A DNA stretch of 29,603 nt from JAQAZP01 sp032127265 (GCA_032127265.1 JAQAZP010000079.1:1-29603); one strand, 5' to 3'. Shown: positions 8,183 through 16,550, counted from the stretch's first letter. Translations and numbers: made by a program. Notes: generated by a model not told the origin, from the letters alone.

Positions 8183-8211
8183 CGAATTCTCTCCATCATT
8201 GCCTGGCCTAA

Positions 8212-8369
8212 TGTCATCGCAAGGAGTCGGCGGAGCTTACCTCTGTCATCGCGAGGAGCAGGCGGAGCCTGCGACGCGGCGATCTCCCGGCGCCAGTTCT
8301 GGCTGTCAGAAGAATGCTTCGTCGCCCTTCGGGCTCCTCGCAATGACAACAGGGCTCCTCGCAGTGACA
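8212..8369. repeat. MITE/REP-like palindromic repeat element
   Basis: The 158-bp non-coding block has two nested arm pairs. The left arms TGTCATCGCAAGGAGT (8212-8227) and TGTCATCGCGAGGAGC (8244-8259) face the right arms GCTCCTCGCAATGACA (8333-8348) and GCTCCTCGCAGTGACA (8354-8369), which are their near-perfect inverted complements. Inner segments also pair in part (GGCGGAGCCTGCGACG, and CGTCGCCCTTCGGGCTCC). Repeats with TGTCATTGCGAGGAGC-type ends recur in many copies in various bacterial genomes. Copy number here cannot be judged from one window. It lies between the GT4 stop and the hisS start. Confidence 0.75.
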
Positions 8370-8384
8370 GGAGCTGTTACCCCG

Positions 8385-9632
8385 CTACCCGCGGCGTTCA
8401 GTAGTCAATCTCTCATACAGTTCCTGATACTGCGGAAAGACGATCCGGTTCCAGTCGAATTGCCGGTCCAGCTTGCGCCGCCCGGCCAGGCCCAGATGCT
8501 CCCGCAAAGCGGGGTCTCGCAGCAGTTTGTCGATGTATTCGGCCAGTACCTGGGGGTGCCCGCAAGGAACCAGCAACCCGTCGCGACCATCATCGATAAC
8601 CGCCGGGATTCCTCCAGCCATGGCCCCGATCACCGGTTTTTCATAATACCACGACTCGAGGAAAACATAGCCGAAGGAGTCGGCCCGGGAGGGGAGGACA
8701 AAGATGTCCTGGGCCGCCAGGGCGTCCTTTTTCAGTTGTTCGTCCGGGCTCTCCAGGTCGACTATCCGCCGGCGAAAAGCCGGATCCACACCGCGCACCC
8801 AGGCGCCGAAACCCTGCTCGGTAAAGCCGGCGAGCACCAGCCTCGCGTCGGACCCGTTGCGCCATAGCACTTTCATCGCTTCCACGGTGTCCCGGGACCC
8901 CTTGAGCACCGACTTGTGGGCCAGGTGCAGCACCATTGGGCCCGGGATGCCGAACCGCCGGCGGAACCGCTCACCGTCTCCCCCGCCCATCTCATCCAGA
9001 TCCAGGCCGTTCGGCGCAACAGTGATCCGCTCTCCGGCCACCCCGTGGGCCTCCAGCAGCTCAGCCTCCCCGCCGGTCTTGGCGATCACCGCATCAGCCC
9101 GGCGCAGCATCTCCAGTTGCACCGGCGCGGTGTAGAGACCCAGCAGCCCGCCCGGCGCGCAGCGCTCGCCGCTGTGGACGTGGGGCGAGATGATCAGCGG
9201 AATCCCGGCCCGGCGGGCTATGCGGCAGCCGGCGCGGATGATGGCGTTCACCGGCAGCGAGCTGGCGTGGACGATGTCGAAGGACGGGCGGCTCCTTCCG
9301 CTGGCGGCGATCAGCGAGGGAAGCCAGGGCGAGTGGGCCAGCCACCCCTGGGCCGCATCGAGCGGCAGCCGTGCCGGCCAGCTGTCCGGCGCCTTGTGAA
9401 ACGGCAGGTAGCGCACCGGGTGGCGAACCACCCGCACACCCTCCACCAACTCCTCACCCGGTGGCAGGTGGCCGGCTGTGCGGTCCCAGAAATAGCGGAA
9501 GTCCAGGGCGTTGGTGGTGTAGACGGTGACGTCGTGCCCGGCGGCGGCAAAGCTCCGGGAGAGCAGCTGGAAGCTCTTCTCGGCGCCACCGTGAGAAGGC
9601 CAGTAACGATGTACCAGGTGCAGAATGTTCAT
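8385..9632 (-). CDS. Glycosyltransferase family 4 (GT-B)
   Basis: A retaining GT-B transferase using a nucleotide sugar, likely acting on a cell-surface polysaccharide at the cytoplasmic face. The 415-residue protein has the N-terminal donor of the fold (MNILHLVHRYWPSHGGAEK, with the glycine loop at 14-17) and a GT4 C-terminal half: VAPNGLDLDEM (205-215), VLHLAHKSVLKG (234-245), then the acidic signature DSFGYVFLE (318-326) in place of the canonical E-x7-E, and KPVIGAMAGGIP. The first acidic position is Asp rather than Glu. The start overlaps the stop of the upstream GT2 gene by four bases, so the two are translationally coupled. The sugar and acceptor cannot be told. Confidence 0.88.
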   Translation of the reverse strand: MNILHLVHRYWPSHGGAEKSFQLLSRSFAAAGHDVTVYTTNALDFRYFWDRTAGHLPPGEELVEGVRVVRHPVRYLPFHKAPDSWPARLPLDAAQGWLAHSPWLPSLIAASGRSRPSFDIVHASSLPVNAIIRAGCRIARRAGIPLIISPHVHSGERCAPGGLLGLYTAPVQLEMLRRADAVIAKTGGEAELLEAHGVAGERITVAPNGLDLDEMGGGDGERFRRRFGIPGPMVLHLAHKSVLKGSRDTVEAMKVLWRNGSDARLVLAGFTEQGFGAWVRGVDPAFRRRIVDLESPDEQLKKDALAAQDIFVLPSRADSFGYVFLESWYYEKPVIGAMAGGIPAVIDDGRDGLLVPCGHPQVLAEYIDKLLRDPALREHLGLAGRRKLDRQFDWNRIVFPQYQELYERLTTERRG

Positions 9633-11509
9633 TGCAGCTCGATAGGCAGATCACAGGGCTCGGAACCCCGGTTCTCGAACCAGGCGATGTATTCGTCAAC
9701 CAGATCGATTTTCAGCCGGAACTGACCGTGGCAGTGGAGCGGGGGGATGGAGATGAACACCCGGTCGGACTGGCCGGGGAACAGGTTGCGGCCCAGGTAG
9801 AACCTGGGAAAGGCCTCGCGGACCAGCTTTCCCTCGGTGTCGAAGAGCTTCAGGCCCAGGGCCACATGCCCGCCGCCGGGGAGCGGGTTGGCCAGCCAGA
9901 CCGTGTCGCCGAGGTTTTCCAGCTCCACTTCGATGGGGATTTCGGCGTGGGCGTACATCCGCTCGGGGTGCGAGGTCACGCGGATCCCGGCCCGCAGCTC
10001 GCCGGGCGTCAGGCTGGTGGGCAGCCTGCCCCCCTCGCGGTAAATAGCGGGGAGCGGGTCCGCGGGCAAGGGCCGGCGAAGGAACGGGGACAGGCAGTCC
10101 AGCAGGCTGATCTCGTGGACCATGATGCCGAGGTCCATGATACAGTGGGTCAGCTCGGCTTCGAAAACGGCGTCCACCTCGAAACGGACTTCGCAATCGG
10201 TATCCCCGTTGCGCGGCACCGGAAAGTGGTGGGTCTGCCAGCTGTCCAGTACCGGAACTGAACCGAGGTTCCGGCCGTTGCCGAAGACGGAGAGCCGGGG
10301 GACATTGACCAGCGCGTAGGGACAGTTGACATGGACCTGGAGGGTCAGCCCCTCCCCTTCCGGCACACCGAGGCGGCAGACCGCCGAGCGGCCGATCCAG
10401 CGGAAGCGCCCGCCGTCCTCGCCGTCCAGGTTGTACCAGCCCATGCCCAGGTGCCCGTCGCTGACTCCCATGATCACCCGGTGCGGATACCGGCCGCCCT
10501 CCGGCCGGTCAAAAGGATTGTAATCGAGCTCCTGGCCGAAATTCACCGGGACATCCACCCGCTGCTCGAGCAGTCCCCAGAATGAGGACGGAATGCGCTT
10601 GCGGTTGCGCAGCCGCGAGAGGAAGATCCGGGGCAGACGGAACAGTGTGGCCAGGATGGCGCGGATCCGCATCCGGCAGTAAGTGTAGTGCCCGGAACGG
10701 AGGTTTTCGCTGAGCAGTTCCCACTCTCGGCCCATGATCCGGGTGAAGACCCAGGGGATCTTGCGCAGGGGGAAGAACTTGAGCACGAAGAGAAAGTAGT
10801 TTCGCTTGGAAAGCAGGATCTTGGTCAACGGCCGTCGTTCGAAAAATGCCGAGTATTTGTGGTAGACGATGGACCCGGGGGCCACCTTGACCGTGTAACC
10901 ACACATCCGCACCCGCAGCGCCAGGTCCACATCCTCGTAGTAGGCGAAGTACATCGGGTCAAACAGCCCGGCCGCTTCCAGGGCCTCGCGCCTGATAAGC
11001 AGGGCCGCCCCGCAGACGCTGACCACCTCCCGCACTTCCTGCCAGCGGGGGCCGTCAATCCGGCCCACAAAGGCGTCCCAGGCAAAGCCCAGCAGGTTCA
11101 TCCCGTGGCCGAAACTGCTGATCAGACCCCGCTGGGAGAACATCATGATCTTCGAACCGCAGATGCCCACGTTGGGGTCAGCCGCCATAACTTCCATCAG
11201 GCGGTCCAGCCAGTCCGGCTCCACCTCGGTATCCGCGTTGAGTAGCATCACGTAGTCCGCGCCCGATTTCAGGGCGTGGCGAAACCCCACGTTGTTTCCC
11301 CGGGCGAAACCGAAGTTACCGTCGTTGACCACCACTTCCACACCGGGATAGCGGTCGCGAACGAACTGCACACTTCCGTCGGTGGAGGCGTTGTCCACCA
11401 GCAGGATGTGGTGGTTGGGATAGGTGGTAAGGAGCAGGGAATCGAGACAGCAGCCGAGGTGCTCCTGGCCATTCCAGTTGAGAATTATGGTGACAACGCG
11501 GGGTCTCAT
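9629..11509 (-). CDS. Glycosyltransferase family 2 with C-terminal beta-sandwich extension
   Basis: The first roughly 260 of 626 residues are a GT2 (GT-A) domain related to WcaA/rhamnosyltransferases: VTIILNWNGQEHL, the nucleotide-binding VDNASTDGS (38-46), NFGFARGNN, the metal-binding LLNADTE (89-95) and FAYYEDVDLALR (188-199). After a basic helical linker come two predicted beta-sandwich domains. One, at about 343-467, contains GMGWYNLDGEDGGRFRW. The other, at about 507-626, contains LENLGDTVW and LKIDLVDEYIAWF and resembles Ig-like domains at the ends of some O-antigen enzymes. The start is ATG 11509 with GGAG upstream; the in-frame ATG at 11548 overlaps the promoter -10 box and is excluded. 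It is the first gene of a GT2-GT4 operon. Confidence 0.85.
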   Translation of the reverse strand: MRPRVVTIILNWNGQEHLGCCLDSLLLTTYPNHHILLVDNASTDGSVQFVRDRYPGVEVVVNDGNFGFARGNNVGFRHALKSGADYVMLLNADTEVEPDWLDRLMEVMAADPNVGICGSKIMMFSQRGLISSFGHGMNLLGFAWDAFVGRIDGPRWQEVREVVSVCGAALLIRREALEAAGLFDPMYFAYYEDVDLALRVRMCGYTVKVAPGSIVYHKYSAFFERRPLTKILLSKRNYFLFVLKFFPLRKIPWVFTRIMGREWELLSENLRSGHYTYCRMRIRAILATLFRLPRIFLSRLRNRKRIPSSFWGLLEQRVDVPVNFGQELDYNPFDRPEGGRYPHRVIMGVSDGHLGMGWYNLDGEDGGRFRWIGRSAVCRLGVPEGEGLTLQVHVNCPYALVNVPRLSVFGNGRNLGSVPVLDSWQTHHFPVPRNGDTDCEVRFEVDAVFEAELTHCIMDLGIMVHEISLLDCLSPFLRRPLPADPLPAIYREGGRLPTSLTPGELRAGIRVTSHPERMYAHAEIPIEVELENLGDTVWLANPLPGGGHVALGLKLFDTEGKLVREAFPRFYLGRNLFPGQSDRVFISIPPLHCHGQFRLKIDLVDEYIAWFENRGSEPCDLPIELQ

Positions 11510-11543
11510 TGGGCTGGAATCTCCATTGTGAATCAGGAAAAGC

Positions 11544-11573
11544 ATCATACGTGACAGCTATTTGCACTGTCAA
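11544..11573 (-). promoter_or_regulatory. Strong promoter of the GT2-GT4 operon with dyad operator candidate
   Basis: On the minus strand TTGACA (11573-11568) and TATGAT (11549-11544) are 18 nt apart. Transcription would start near 11537, about 28 nt before the ATG at 11509. A perfect 6-bp dyad, TGACAG-N9-CTGTCA (11552-11572), covers the spacer and most of the -35 box, a placement suited to a repressor. Confidence 0.75.
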
Positions 11574-11706
11574 CGAAGCGCCGCTTCCCGCCTCCCCGCA
11601 CGAGGAACAGACCTCAAGAGACCCGGCCCGGAGGCCGTTAAAGAATATGGCAGTACCGTGATTCGTAGGAAGAGTGTGGCTGCACCAAGAAGCGGAGGAG
11701 CTGAAG

Positions 11707-12843
11707 ATGGCGATCAGAGACGTGGTGTTCCTGGAAGTTCTCGAGTGGTTCGACCAAAGCGGTACCGAGGTCGCCCACAGGTTGCCGGAGGCCGGCTCGG
11801 GTGAGTTCAAATTCGGCGCCCAGTGCATCGTCCGCGACAGCCAGGCGGCTGTTTTCTATTCCGGTGGTGTGGCCTGTGATGCCCTGGGCCCCGGCCGGCA
11901 CACCCTGACCACCAAGAACGTGCCGCTGTTGACCAAGCTGCTGTCCCTGCCCTGGGGCGGGACCAGCCCCTTCCGTGCCGAGGTCTACTTCGTCAACCTG
12001 CGGGTGATCAACAACCTCAAGTGGGGCACCCGCGACCCGGTGGCCTTCCGGGACAGCGAGCTGGGCCTGGTCCGTCTGCGGGCCCACGGGGTCTGTAACA
12101 TCCAGGTCACCCAGCCGGTGCTGTTCGTCAACAGCCTGGTGGGCACCGAGCCGACCTACGACGTGGCGCGGCTTGAGAACTACCTCAGCGAAATCGTGGT
12201 CTCCCGTCTCAACGACCACCTGGGCGAGCACCTGGGCACCCTGCTGGATCTGCCCAGCCATTACGCCGAACTCTCCAACGGGTTGGCCGAGCGCCTGGCC
12301 GCCGACCTTTCCCAGTACGGCCTCGGCCTTCGTGATCTCTACGTCAACGCCATCACGCCGCCGGCCGATGTCCAGCAGGCCATCGACGACCGCAGCCGCC
12401 TCTGTGTGCTGGGCGACGAACTGCCGAACCTGATGAAGATGAAAACCGCCATGGCCCTGGAGAAAGCCGCGTCCGGCGGCGGCGCGGCTCAAAGCGGTAT
12501 CGGCATGGGCCTGGGGCTGATGGTGCCCGGGCTGTTGGCCGGGATGCACGGCGGCGGCGCCCCGGGAGCGGCTTCAACCGGCGAGGCCGGTTCGGATGAA
12601 CCGTGCCCCGAATGCGGCCTTCCGGCAGGGACCGGGGCACGATTCTGCCCGCACTGCGGCCACCAGATGCTGGTGCTGCGCAAGTGCGCCAAGTGTACCA
12701 AGAACCTCAGCCCCAAGGCCAGGTTCTGTCCTTCATGCGGAACACCGGCAGCCAGCGCGGCCGTGGCAAAAGCCTGTCCGTCCTGCAGCCGCGAGAACCG
12801 GCCGGAATCGGTTTTCTGCAACCAGTGCGGGGAAAAGCTCTGA
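11707..12843 (+). CDS. SPFH-domain protein with three C-terminal zinc ribbons
   Basis: The protein has 378 residues. Residues about 1-235 form an SPFH/prohibitin-like domain of the bacterial virion-core-like (YdjI) type: VFYSGGVACDALGPGRHTL (49-67), RAHGVCNIQV (125-134), and a helical segment with many Asn/Leu. A Gly/Ala/Met-rich linker (256-296) may touch membrane. Three zinc ribbons follow, each a CxxC pair: Cys300/303 with 314/317, Cys327/330 with 341/344, and Cys357/360 with 371/374. SPFH proteins usually form membrane-associated oligomers. The ATG at 11707 follows GGAGGAG at ideal distance; an earlier in-frame ATG at 11674 is not needed. The next gene starts 40 nt later and also encodes zinc ribbons, so the two probably act together. 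The function is unknown. Confidence 0.8.
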   Translation: MAIRDVVFLEVLEWFDQSGTEVAHRLPEAGSGEFKFGAQCIVRDSQAAVFYSGGVACDALGPGRHTLTTKNVPLLTKLLSLPWGGTSPFRAEVYFVNLRVINNLKWGTRDPVAFRDSELGLVRLRAHGVCNIQVTQPVLFVNSLVGTEPTYDVARLENYLSEIVVSRLNDHLGEHLGTLLDLPSHYAELSNGLAERLAADLSQYGLGLRDLYVNAITPPADVQQAIDDRSRLCVLGDELPNLMKMKTAMALEKAASGGGAAQSGIGMGLGLMVPGLLAGMHGGGAPGAASTGEAGSDEPCPECGLPAGTGARFCPHCGHQMLVLRKCAKCTKNLSPKARFCPSCGTPAASAAVAKACPSCSRENRPESVFCNQCGEKL

Positions 12844-12883
12844 GCCAACTGGAGTCCCGCGCCACTGATCGAACCGGTGCGCC

Positions 12884-14167
12884 TTGAACAAGAGTACACC
12901 CTGGCAGGCCCGATGCGAGTGCCCCCAGTGCGGGGCCCGGGTGCAGCTGGACGTGGGCAGCCCCCTGCTGGTCTGCCCGTTCTGCCGCACCAGCCTCTAC
13001 CTCTGCCCCGACGGCCCGTTGGCCTATTTCATGGAACCGGACCGCCTGCCGCATGACGGGGCGGAGACCCTGGTCCACCTGCCCTTCTGGCGATTTCGCG
13101 GCATCCGCTTCCGGGTGCGGGAAAACCAGGTCCAGGGAGCCCTGCTGGACAACACCACCCCGGCGGTGGAGGGTCTGCCCCCTGGCGCCACGCTGGGCAT
13201 CCGTCCCCAGGTGGCGCCCTTGACCCTGCTGTCCCACGGGCGCAAGGCCCTTCCCCCATCCATTTCCGACGAGGACGCCCTGCAACAGGCCATGACCCGG
13301 GTGAAGATGGCCGAAGCGCAGCGGCCTGATCTTGAACGCTTCATCGGCGAGACCCAGTGCCTGATCCACGCCCCGTTTTTCCTGCGCCGTGACCGGAGGG
13401 GGGAGAACGGAGTACTGCAAGGAGCATGGAAGGGAGCCTCGCTCAAATACCGGCTCCCCGCCGAGGAGTTTGGCCGCCTGGAGCAGGAAAGCCGGCGTCC
13501 ACAGGCCGCGGTATCCATGCGTTTCCTGTCCCTGGTCTGCCCGGAGTGCGCCGGCGCCCTGCCGGCAGTGGACAGTGCGGTGGCCCTGGTCTGCGCCGGC
13601 TGCCTGCGGGGATGGCGTATCGCCGGGCAGGAGTACCAGCCCCTGAAATACCGGGTGCTGCGCACCGCCGATCCCGGACCGCGGGGACGGTTCCTGCCCT
13701 TCTGGCAAATGGACATCGAGCTGCAGGGCCTGCCGCTGACCAGCCGGGCCCAGATGCGGCGTTCCCTGATCCCCTACCAGGAAACTCCCGAGTCCTGGGA
13801 GGACCAACCGCTGCGGCTGTTTGTCCCGGCCTTCAAGCTCAACCCCCAGGTGCTGATCCGACTGGCCGGAAACATCAGCCTGGCCCCCTTCGACCGCCCC
13901 GAGGAAAGCGATGAGTTTCGTCAGGGCGAGCAGGCGGAATCGGTGCGCCTGCCCCTCACCGAGGCGGCCCAGGCGCTGAAACTCGTCCTCTGCAGCCTGT
14001 TCAGCAGAAGCAGGCAACTTGCACCCCTGGTTCCCGGCTCAGCCTTGCGTATCAGTAAGGCCCGGCTGGTCTTCCTGCCGTTCCGCAACCGGGGCCGGGA
14101 CTTTATCGAGCCCCTCTCCAACCAGTCGGTGCCGGCTGCGGCCCTGCGACTGGGTCACGCTCTCTGA
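12884..14167 (+). CDS. Protein with two zinc ribbons, partner of the SPFH protein; function unknown
   Basis: I do not recognise a named family. The 427-residue protein has one zinc ribbon at its N-terminus (Cys13/16 and Cys31/34; CPQC and CPFC) and a second in the middle (Cys219/222 and Cys237/240; CPEC and CAGC). After each ribbon, and twice more, comes a short hydrophobic-Pro-aromatic motif: LPFWRF (66-71), LPFWQM (271-276), VPAFKL (314-319), FLPFRN (397-402). This suggests repeated beta modules. No clear signal peptide or membrane helix is seen. The start is a TTG at 12884, because a TGA lies in frame at 12866 and no ATG precedes the first ribbon; the ribosome site is weak. It follows the SPFH gene by 40 nt on the same strand. 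Confidence 0.7.
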   Translation: MNKSTPWQARCECPQCGARVQLDVGSPLLVCPFCRTSLYLCPDGPLAYFMEPDRLPHDGAETLVHLPFWRFRGIRFRVRENQVQGALLDNTTPAVEGLPPGATLGIRPQVAPLTLLSHGRKALPPSISDEDALQQAMTRVKMAEAQRPDLERFIGETQCLIHAPFFLRRDRRGENGVLQGAWKGASLKYRLPAEEFGRLEQESRRPQAAVSMRFLSLVCPECAGALPAVDSAVALVCAGCLRGWRIAGQEYQPLKYRVLRTADPGPRGRFLPFWQMDIELQGLPLTSRAQMRRSLIPYQETPESWEDQPLRLFVPAFKLNPQVLIRLAGNISLAPFDRPEESDEFRQGEQAESVRLPLTEAAQALKLVLCSLFSRSRQLAPLVPGSALRISKARLVFLPFRNRGRDFIEPLSNQSVPAAALRLGHAL

Positions 14168-14178
14168 ACACCCGACGC

Positions 14179-14208
14179 TTGACGCACCGTAACCTGTCCT
14201 TCTAGAAT
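14179..14208 (+). promoter_or_regulatory. Probable promoter of the subtilase gene
   Basis: TTGACG (14179-14184) and TAGAAT (14203-14208) are 18 nt apart. The leader to the ATG at 14339 would be about 125 nt. It contains a CGGGGG/CCCCCG hairpin (14303-14308 with 14322-14327) touching the ribosome site GGGGAG, and two copies of TGACCAAC (14266 and 14309). Confidence 0.55.
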
Positions 14209-14338
14209 GATTTTCAGGAATTAAACACGTATCCGCCTGTGCTAATATGAGATTGATGGTACTGTTGACCAACCGGCCGCCGAGGCTTCGGCTGCCGCAA
14301 CACGGGGGTGACCAACTCAAGCCCCCGGGGAGACCGCA

Positions 14339-15823
14339 ATGAACCCGACTCACCGCCTGCTCGGCGCGACGGCGCTGACGTTCGTGATCCTGTTGCTCAT
14401 ATCCGGCCCGCCGGCCCGGGCACTTCTCGGCGACGTGGATGGATCGGGCCGGATCGACGGGATGGACCTGATCTTTTTCGCCCACACCTTCGGCACCCTG
14501 GAGGGCGACGAACGCTACACCCTTTCCGCCGATTTCAACCAGACCGGTGAGATCGACGGCCTGGACCTGATCATCCTGGCCAACAACTTCGGCACCAACG
14601 CGGCCGAAGAGGCCCGCATCGAATTCGTGCCCGGCGAGGTACTGGTGAAGTTTGCCGGCAACACCGGGGCCGACCAGATGCAGCAGATCCTGGCCCGGGA
14701 GAACGCCCGGGTAGAGAAGGTCTACCAGCGGTGCGGTGTGCACCTGATCACCTTCAACAACGGTCTCTCCGAAGAGGTCACCGCGGCCCGGCTGATGTCC
14801 AACCAGGCGGTGGAGTATGCTGAACGCAACCTGATCTGCCGCCCTTCCTGGCGGCCCAACGACCCGCTGTTCAACAACCAGTGGAACTTCCAGCAGATCG
14901 AGATGGAAGCGGCCTGGGACATAAACCGCGGCGGCATCCCTTCGGTGATCGTCGCGGTGATCGACTCCGGCGTGGCCTACGAGAACTTCAACCAGTTTGG
15001 CCGGGCCCCCGACCTGGCCGGCGTGAATTTCGTCCACCCCTTCGACTTCGTGGACAACAACACCCACGCCAACGACCAGGACGGCCACGGCACCCATGTC
15101 TGCGGCACCATCGCCCAGTCCACCAACAACGGCTATGGCTCCACGGGGATCGCCTTCAACTGCTCGATCATGCCCCTGCGGGTGGTGGGTTCCGAGGGAA
15201 CGGCGACTCACGGCGATATCGCCGAGGCCCTGCGCTGGGCGGCCGATCACGGGGCCAGGATCGCCAACATGAGCCTCGGCGGGACCGGCGGCACCAGCAC
15301 CGTGAGCAATGCCCTGCGCGACACCTTCAACCAGGGGATGCTCAGCTTCGCTTCCAACGGCAACGACGCCGACGACCCGGACTGGAACACCGGCATCGAC
15401 TTCCCGGCCAACGACACCAACTGCGTGGCGGTCAATGCCACCAGGCTGGACCGCACTCGCTCCTACTACTCTCAGTATGGCTCCGGTGCCGAGCTCTCCG
15501 CTCCGGGAGGCGACACGAGAGTGGATCAGGACGGCGACGGCCATACGGACGGTGTGGTCCAGGAATCCTACGGCAACAGCTTCAACACCTTCCGCTTCTA
15601 CTGGTGGCAGGGCACGTCCATGGCCAGCCCTCACGCCGCCGGAGTGGGGGCGCTGATCGCATCCATGGGCGTCACCGAACCCACCGTCATCCGCAACCTG
15701 CTGCGCGAAACGGCGGTGGACGCCGGACCGGCGGGATACGACGAGGAATACGGGTATGGAATCGTCAATGCCCGCGCGGCCATGCTGCGGCTGGCCGAGG
15801 GAGGCAGCGGCTGGATCGACTGA
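14339..15823 (+). CDS. Secreted subtilisin-like serine protease (S8) with N-terminal dockerin-type repeats
   Basis: An exported peptidase of 494 residues. Residues 1-28 form a signal peptide. Two dockerin type I-like calcium loops follow directly: GDVDGSGRIDGMDLIFFAHT (31-50) and ADFNQTGEIDGLDLIILANN (64-83). Residues about 95-165 are a fervidolysin/S8 propeptide (VPGEVLVKFAG), which should act as chaperone and be cleaved off. The catalytic domain has Asp209 (VIDSG), His250 (DGHGTHVCG), the oxyanion Asn340 (FASNGND) and Ser427 (GTSMASPHAAG), so it looks active. An insertion with DQDGDGHTD (396-404) may bind calcium. Dockerin-like loops normally sit at the C-terminus; here they precede the propeptide and would leave with it. 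The ATG at 14339 follows GGGGAG. The outer-membrane barrel gene lies 73 nt downstream. Confidence 0.9.
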   Translation: MNPTHRLLGATALTFVILLLISGPPARALLGDVDGSGRIDGMDLIFFAHTFGTLEGDERYTLSADFNQTGEIDGLDLIILANNFGTNAAEEARIEFVPGEVLVKFAGNTGADQMQQILARENARVEKVYQRCGVHLITFNNGLSEEVTAARLMSNQAVEYAERNLICRPSWRPNDPLFNNQWNFQQIEMEAAWDINRGGIPSVIVAVIDSGVAYENFNQFGRAPDLAGVNFVHPFDFVDNNTHANDQDGHGTHVCGTIAQSTNNGYGSTGIAFNCSIMPLRVVGSEGTATHGDIAEALRWAADHGARIANMSLGGTGGTSTVSNALRDTFNQGMLSFASNGNDADDPDWNTGIDFPANDTNCVAVNATRLDRTRSYYSQYGSGAELSAPGGDTRVDQDGDGHTDGVVQESYGNSFNTFRFYWWQGTSMASPHAAGVGALIASMGVTEPTVIRNLLRETAVDAGPAGYDEEYGYGIVNARAAMLRLAEGGSGWID

Positions 15824-15825
15824 CC

Positions 15826-15854
15826 GCCGGCCCTGCAGGGCCTGCCGGGATTTT
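15826..15854 (+). terminator. Weak hairpin/attenuator after the subtilase gene
   Basis: A GC-rich hairpin (GCCGGCCCTGCAGGGC core with an outer CCGG pair) is followed by ATTTTC. The U-run is short, so read-through into the barrel gene is likely. Confidence 0.35.
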
Positions 15855-15896
15855 CGTTCCCCAACCTTTGCGACATTTTCAAGGAGTCCTTGAACG

Positions 15897-16550
15897 ATGA
15901 ATACGACCCGCACCTGGACTAGGACCGGACTGCTGATCGCCGCCGTGCTGTTGCTCTGCATTTTTTCCGCCGGGGAGTGCCCGGCGGGTTTCCTCGATGA
16001 TTCTTCCATCGGTCTGCGGCTGGGTCATTTCGAGCCGACCAACTCCAGTGACAGTTATGACGCAGTCTACGGATCGGGCTCATTTCTCTACGGCCTGCTC
16101 TGGGATTGGCGAATCCGCGACTACCTGGTCCTCGAGGGTGAGTATCACCACTTTGCCAAATCGGGCGAACGGGTCAACCTGGTGGGCAACAGCTGGGTGC
16201 GCAACGGCATCCCTGAAGACCTGACCTACGACGCCTTCCTGGCCACGGCCAAATACATGTTCCGGCGTGACAAGGACACCCAGCCCTATCTTGGGGCCGG
16301 GCTCGGTTATTATCTCATCGACGTCTCGAGCAGCGCCGGGGGCGGCAGCTTCAGCAAGCCCGGCTTCCACTTCACCGCCGGCGCACTTTTTCTGGCGGAG
16401 AAGAAGATAAACATCGCAGCGGAAGCACGGTACAGCCTGATCCCCAGCGTTTTGGGCGACGACCCGAACAGCGTCAGCGCCTACTATGGCGACAGCGACG
16501 CCGGCGGTCTGTCCCTGGCTCTCGGTGTCCTCTACAACTTCGGCAAATAA
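15897..16550 (+). CDS. Outer-membrane beta-barrel protein (OmpW/porin-like)
   Basis: The 217-residue protein has an N-terminal signal peptide (about 1-30: basic start, then LLIAAVLLLCIFSAG). It then shows alternating amphipathic strands typical of an eight-stranded barrel: SIGLRLGHF, FLYGLLWDWRI, LVLEGEYHHF, FLATAKYMF, PYLGAGLGYYLI, FHFTAGALFL and NIAAEARYSLI. It ends in LALGVLYNFGK, where an aromatic residue near the C-terminus suits BAM recognition. The length fits OmpW/OmpA-type barrels. AAGGAG lies 11 bases before the ATG. It may be cotranscribed with the subtilase upstream. The cargo or role is unknown. Confidence 0.75.
   Translation: MNTTRTWTRTGLLIAAVLLLCIFSAGECPAGFLDDSSIGLRLGHFEPTNSSDSYDAVYGSGSFLYGLLWDWRIRDYLVLEGEYHHFAKSGERVNLVGNSWVRNGIPEDLTYDAFLATAKYMFRRDKDTQPYLGAGLGYYLIDVSSSAGGGSFSKPGFHFTAGALFLAEKKINIAAEARYSLIPSVLGDDPNSVSAYYGDSDAGGLSLALGVLYNFGK

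Noticed and set aside
11510..11548. In-frame ATG at 11548 as start of the GT2 gene
   Set aside because: It lies in the -10 box TATGAT of the promoter and has no ribosome site; the GT2 fold begins right after the ATG at 11509.
14209..14338. Possible c-di-GMP riboswitch in the subtilase leader
   Set aside because: The conserved GGGCAAA, GGGACGCAAAGC and GGUAGC elements of the GEMM motif are missing; only a simple hairpin and two TGACCAAC repeats are present.
14039..16009. Minus-strand open frame of 656 codons across the subtilase and neighbouring genes
   Set aside because: It spans several well-supported plus-strand genes and its composition (Val/Gly/His-rich without motifs) is that of an antisense shadow.
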